Assembly: GCF_043196875.1 (NCBI RefSeq)
Contig: NZ_JBEBMX010000005.1
Coordinates: 124,001-188,000, forward strand
Direction: 5' to 3'
From: Saccharospirillum sp043196875
GTDB lineage: Bacteria; Pseudomonadota; Gammaproteobacteria; Pseudomonadales; Natronospirillaceae
DNA: 64,000 nt
Under the pieces are notes generated by a model that did not search any database, was not told the DNA's origin, and saw nothing but the letters and a program-made list of their open reading frames with translations. Shown here one piece after another: positions 61,454-64,000 of this stretch (its first letter is position 1; every line of letters begins with the position of its first letter). The translations under genes were made by a program, and so were the position numbers.

Positions 61454-61786
61454 ATGAAAGCGTGGTTGATTCTGGCGATCGCGATCACCGCCGAAGTTGT
61501 GGGCACGACCGCACTCAAAGCCAGCGATAATTTCAGTCGGTTGTGGCCGTCGGTGATAGTGGTCGTCAGCTACGCGCTGGCATTTTATTTATTGGCGCAA
61601 ACTCTGAAAGTGATACCCGTTGGCATCGCCTACGCGATCTGGGCCGGCGGTGGCATAGTACTAATTACTCTGGTTTCCTGGTGGATGTTTGATCAGAAAC
61701 TGGATTGGCCGGCGCTTCTGGGTATGGCGCTGATCCTCAGTGGTGTGCTGGTGTTGAATCTGTTTTCACGGGCTGTGCCGCACTAG
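61454..61786 (+). CDS. SMR family multidrug exporter (EmrE-like)
   Basis: 110 residues with four membrane helices. The membrane glutamate is in ITAEVVGTTALKAS (Glu14), with GIAYAIWAGGGIVLITLVSW in helix three. This is the proton-coupled small multidrug resistance family; the sequence looks more like EmrE/Qac than Gdx (SugE). AAGAGG lies just ahead of ATG 61454. Confidence 0.93.
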   Translation: MKAWLILAIAITAEVVGTTALKASDNFSRLWPSVIVVVSYALAFYLLAQTLKVIPVGIAYAIWAGGGIVLITLVSWWMFDQKLDWPALLGMALILSGVLVLNLFSRAVPH

Positions 61787-61845
61787 GGGCGTGGTCAAAA
61801 AAGGCAAGGATAACGCAATCGTAACGCAACGAAGGGACGGCTGAG

Positions 61846-62583
61846 ATGGCAGTAATAACCCCCAAGCGACTGGTGTTGGTATCGACGGTGTTGGCAGTTG
61901 CTGCCTGTACCGTAGCGGATTCGGAGAGTGTTCTGACCTCGGGGATGTCGGCGTACATCGATGTGATTGCACGTGGCAATGGCACCACTGAGGTCGTTGC
62001 TGCGCTGGCGGCGGGCGACAGTTTAAATTCGGCGCGTATTGAATTGCAGGGCGATGATCGCCTTCTGGCAAGTAACGGTGTGCAAATCCAGCAGCTGTCG
62101 AAACGATACAACGGTTTTTTAAGCTATGGCGCTACGTTGAATGGCGACAGTGTTAACCGGCGTTACGCGGTCGACTTTGAGCGCACTGTCGATTCATCGA
62201 CGCATTCCTGGACCTATCTGCCGGAACCGTTCGAAATCACTCACCCCGCAAGTGATGTACTCATTGAGGATGATGGCGTCGATCTTGAGTGGGAGGTCAC
62301 TCACGGAGGTCAGTTGCGTCTAAAGGTGAGCTTGGAATGCAGCAACTATGCGAATCAGAAATCGTTTCGCAGCTCTGTTACAAACATCACCGATGATGGA
62401 CACCACTACCTGGATCTAGATGGGCTAATGTCTGCTTTTAACCAGCCTTACTTTTTCGATGTCTGTGATGTGACCGCCACCTTGCAAAGTCGCCAGAGCG
62501 GCCAATTAGATACACGCTTTGGTAAGGGTGGGTCGATTGACGGCATTCAAAGTCGCAGCCGTCATTTCAAATTCGAACCTTAA
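61846..62583 (+). CDS. unrecognised lipoprotein
   Basis: 245 residues. A lipoprotein-type signal is present: basic PKRL, hydrophobic run and a lipobox LAVAAC with Cys21. The mature part is beta-rich in appearance and has cysteines in SLECSN and DVCDV. I recognise no domain. Thr follows Cys21, so outer-membrane sorting is possible. A purine-rich GAAGGGA precedes the ATG. Confidence 0.65.
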   Translation: MAVITPKRLVLVSTVLAVAACTVADSESVLTSGMSAYIDVIARGNGTTEVVAALAAGDSLNSARIELQGDDRLLASNGVQIQQLSKRYNGFLSYGATLNGDSVNRRYAVDFERTVDSSTHSWTYLPEPFEITHPASDVLIEDDGVDLEWEVTHGGQLRLKVSLECSNYANQKSFRSSVTNITDDGHHYLDLDGLMSAFNQPYFFDVCDVTATLQSRQSGQLDTRFGKGGSIDGIQSRSRHFKFEP

Positions 62584-62613
62584 TCTTGTTTCACCGCTGA
62601 GCAGAGGCAACCC

Positions 62614-63042
62614 ATGCGTGTGGTATTGGCACAAAGCGATAACGACTTGCAGCAACTGGCGCCGGTGATGTGCCAATTGCGTCCGCACTTTGATACCGAA
62701 TCTTTAGTGCGCCAGGCGCGTCAGCAAATGGACGAAGAGGGCTATCATCTGGCGATGGTGGTGGATGACAACGCAGCGGTGTTGTGTGTCGCTGGCTTTG
62801 TTATTCAGCGCAAACTGGCCTGGGGTAAGCATCTCTATGTTGATGATCTGGTCACCGACGAAGCTCAGCGTTCCACCGGTGCAGGTGCGTTGATGATTGA
62901 GTGGTTATCGGATTACGCCCGCGAACAAGGCTGTGAACAATTGCATCTCGATAGTGGCGTACAACGTTTTGCCGCTCATCGTTTTTATTTCCGCCAGGGC
63001 TTTGTGATCAATAGTCATCACTTTGCGATGACGGAACTCTAG
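62614..63042 (+). CDS. GNAT family N-acetyltransferase
   Basis: 142 residues. The acetyl-CoA region is LYVDDLVTDEAQRSTGAGAL (about 72-91), followed by MIEWLSDYAREQGCEQLHLD and HRFYFRQGFVINSHHF. Substrate unknown. AGAGG at 62603-62607 fixes ATG 62614. A bidirectional terminator follows. Confidence 0.92.
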   Translation: MRVVLAQSDNDLQQLAPVMCQLRPHFDTESLVRQARQQMDEEGYHLAMVVDDNAAVLCVAGFVIQRKLAWGKHLYVDDLVTDEAQRSTGAGALMIEWLSDYAREQGCEQLHLDSGVQRFAAHRFYFRQGFVINSHHFAMTEL

Positions 63043-63060
63043 TCAGTTTTTAAGTCTATA

Positions 63061-63086
63061 AAAAAGCGGCCGAAGCCGCTTTTTTT
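63061..63086. terminator. bidirectional rho-independent terminator
   Basis: AAAAAGCGGC (63061-63070) pairs perfectly with GCCGCTTTTT (63075-63084) over CGAA, with more T after it and A before it, so it can work on both strands between the converging GNAT and cytochrome genes. Confidence 0.9.
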
Positions 63087-63093
63087 GTGCCCT

Positions 63094-63750
63094 TTAAACC
63101 GGCAAGGTAAATAACCAGCCCAACCAGATTAACGCTGCGGCCAGGCTGAACAACAACCAGTAGCGATTGATATCACTGCGTTCTGCTGCGCCTTTTAGCG
63201 CCGGTTTGCGACCGTGCACCATGGCTTCAATTAAGGGTTCTTTGAAGCGGATGCGGTGGTAGAAAACCGCCAGGATATGGGTTGCAACCAACAACAGAAT
63301 TAACGGCGGCAGGCGCGGATGCAACCAGGCAGCCAGATCGATCGCCCAGCTCGGCCCATCCATATTGAAGGGGCCGAACCAGAACACATCATCGCCGAAA
63401 AACAGGCCACTGACGGCCTGTAACGTCAGCACCAACAGCAGTACCAACACCATGGCGGCACCGGCTGGGTTGTGTCCGGCTTCGGCATCGGCGTGGCCAC
63501 GTGCCAGTTCGCGCAAGTGTCGAGCGACGGCTTTAGGTGACAGATTCCAACTCGACCAGCGCGCGTAGGTGGTGCCTACCAACGCCCAGATCAGTCGAAA
63601 CACCAGTAACGCGGAGAGGGTGTAACCGGCGTAGAAATGCACCTGTATTTGACCAACATTGACGCTGATAAACAGCACCAGCAGACACAGCACCAAGGCC
63701 CAGTGAAACAGTCGAATGGGCAAATCCCAGACTTTAATGTTGGTACTCAT
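63094..63750 (-). CDS. cytochrome b561 family membrane protein
   Basis: 218 residues. Four main membrane helices carry the haem histidines: VWDLPIRLFHWALV (His16), FYAGYTLSAL (His38 just before), and ATHILAVFYHRIRF near 157-170. This is the Ni/Fe-hydrogenase-type b-haem family, which passes electrons in the inner membrane. It lies just after the cytochrome b562-like gene on the same strand (12 bases between), so the two probably exchange electrons. Confidence 0.9.
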   Translation of the reverse strand: MSTNIKVWDLPIRLFHWALVLCLLVLFISVNVGQIQVHFYAGYTLSALLVFRLIWALVGTTYARWSSWNLSPKAVARHLRELARGHADAEAGHNPAGAAMVLVLLLVLTLQAVSGLFFGDDVFWFGPFNMDGPSWAIDLAAWLHPRLPPLILLLVATHILAVFYHRIRFKEPLIEAMVHGRKPALKGAAERSDINRYWLLFSLAAALIWLGWLFTLPV

Positions 63751-63762
63751 AAGTCGAACCTA

Positions 63763-64000
63763 TTAATCGCAACTGCGGTCTTTAAAGTGACGGTGGCCGC
63801 TTTTGCGCATATCACCAATCTCTTGCAAGTGGCTGGCAGCGGTTGCGGTATCACCGGCATCCAATGCCGCGGCTACCTGATCCAACTGTGCAACCAGATC
63901 ATTCATGGCCGTTTGAAACGCTTCGATATCCTCGGCACTGCCGCCATCTTGTAGCGAGTAGGGCGTTTCATCAGAGGCATCGACCGCCGCTTCGCGCAAA
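63763..64000 (-). CDS. cytochrome b562-like protein, C-terminal part
   Basis: The frame is open to the window edge, so the N-terminus is missing; the TTG at 63999 is probably an internal Leu. The visible 79 residues follow cytochrome b562: LREAAVDASDETPYSLQD, AFQTAMNDLVAQLDQVAAAL and the end IGDMRKSGHRHFK, where the His in GHRHF stands at the b562 haem-ligand position. No CxxCH is present, which argues against cytochrome c'. A four-helix periplasmic electron carrier is expected; the partner is the cytochrome b561 gene downstream. Confidence 0.75.
   Translation of the reverse strand, partial: LREAAVDASDETPYSLQDGGSAEDIEAFQTAMNDLVAQLDQVAAALDAGDTATAASHLQEIGDMRKSGHRHFKDRSCD

Overview
This window looks like ordinary chromosome of a free-living, probably marine or halotolerant gammaproteobacterium. 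The best marker is the order gatB-gatA-gatC / mreB-mreC-mreD-maf-rng-yhdP, which is conserved in gammaproteobacteria. A full choline-to-glycine-betaine locus with its own ABC importer, a glucosylglycerate/sucrose-type phosphorylase and many small exporters fit a salt-exposed lifestyle. I lean towards Oceanospirillales (for example a Saccharospirillum-like genus), but that is inference. No rRNA, tRNA, CRISPR array, prophage or transposase was seen.

Layout. 1-2.6 kb: end of a YdeI-like gene, then an AT-richer cassette of unrecognised small membrane proteins, including a tandem paralogous pair and a 53-residue protein. 2.6-18 kb: single genes and small operons for stress and housekeeping: GST, DUF2784, a LysR-linked oxidoreductase/DUF4386 pair, MOSC, thiopurine methyltransferase, GFA, DUF1993, DUF3592, DUF1304, hydrolases, DUF1275, SRPBCC, a KefC-like antiporter, alaA, msrB, a Tag-like glycosylase and a LysE exporter with an AraC regulator. 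18.9-26.1 kb: betI-betB-betA-choX-choW-choV, which imports choline and oxidises it to betaine. 26.2-32.7 kb: an OhrR-like regulator divergent from DUF1499 plus a flavin disulfide reductase, azlCD, a MarR/VOC pair around a perfect 37-bp palindrome, and a chemoreceptor. 32.9-44.9 kb: GatCAB amidotransferase and the cell-shape/RNase G/YhdP block. 44.9-52.9 kb: a frameshifted nitrilase, NRDE and DUF1338 proteins, LysE, RarD, and a MocR regulator divergent from alaX-phzF-lysE. 53-56.9 kb: cysPTWA sulfate/thiosulfate importer. 56.9-64 kb: GH13_18 phosphorylase, galU, two GNATs, a serine hydrolase, an SMR exporter, a lipoprotein and a cytochrome b561/b562 pair cut by the window edge.

The most notable non-gene signals are four copies of a hairpin-forming dispersed repeat built on a GACGGGAGACGC unit (near 17.3, 19.2, 32.8 and 46.5 kb), an mreC gene that lacks any ATG/GTG/TTG at the expected start and seems to begin with ATC, and several well-formed candidate operators in divergent promoters. 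I found no clearly new defence or metabolic system. The strongest candidates for undescribed biology are the repeat family, the 0.25-2.6 kb membrane cassette and the MocR-AlaX-PhzF-LysE-RarD locus.
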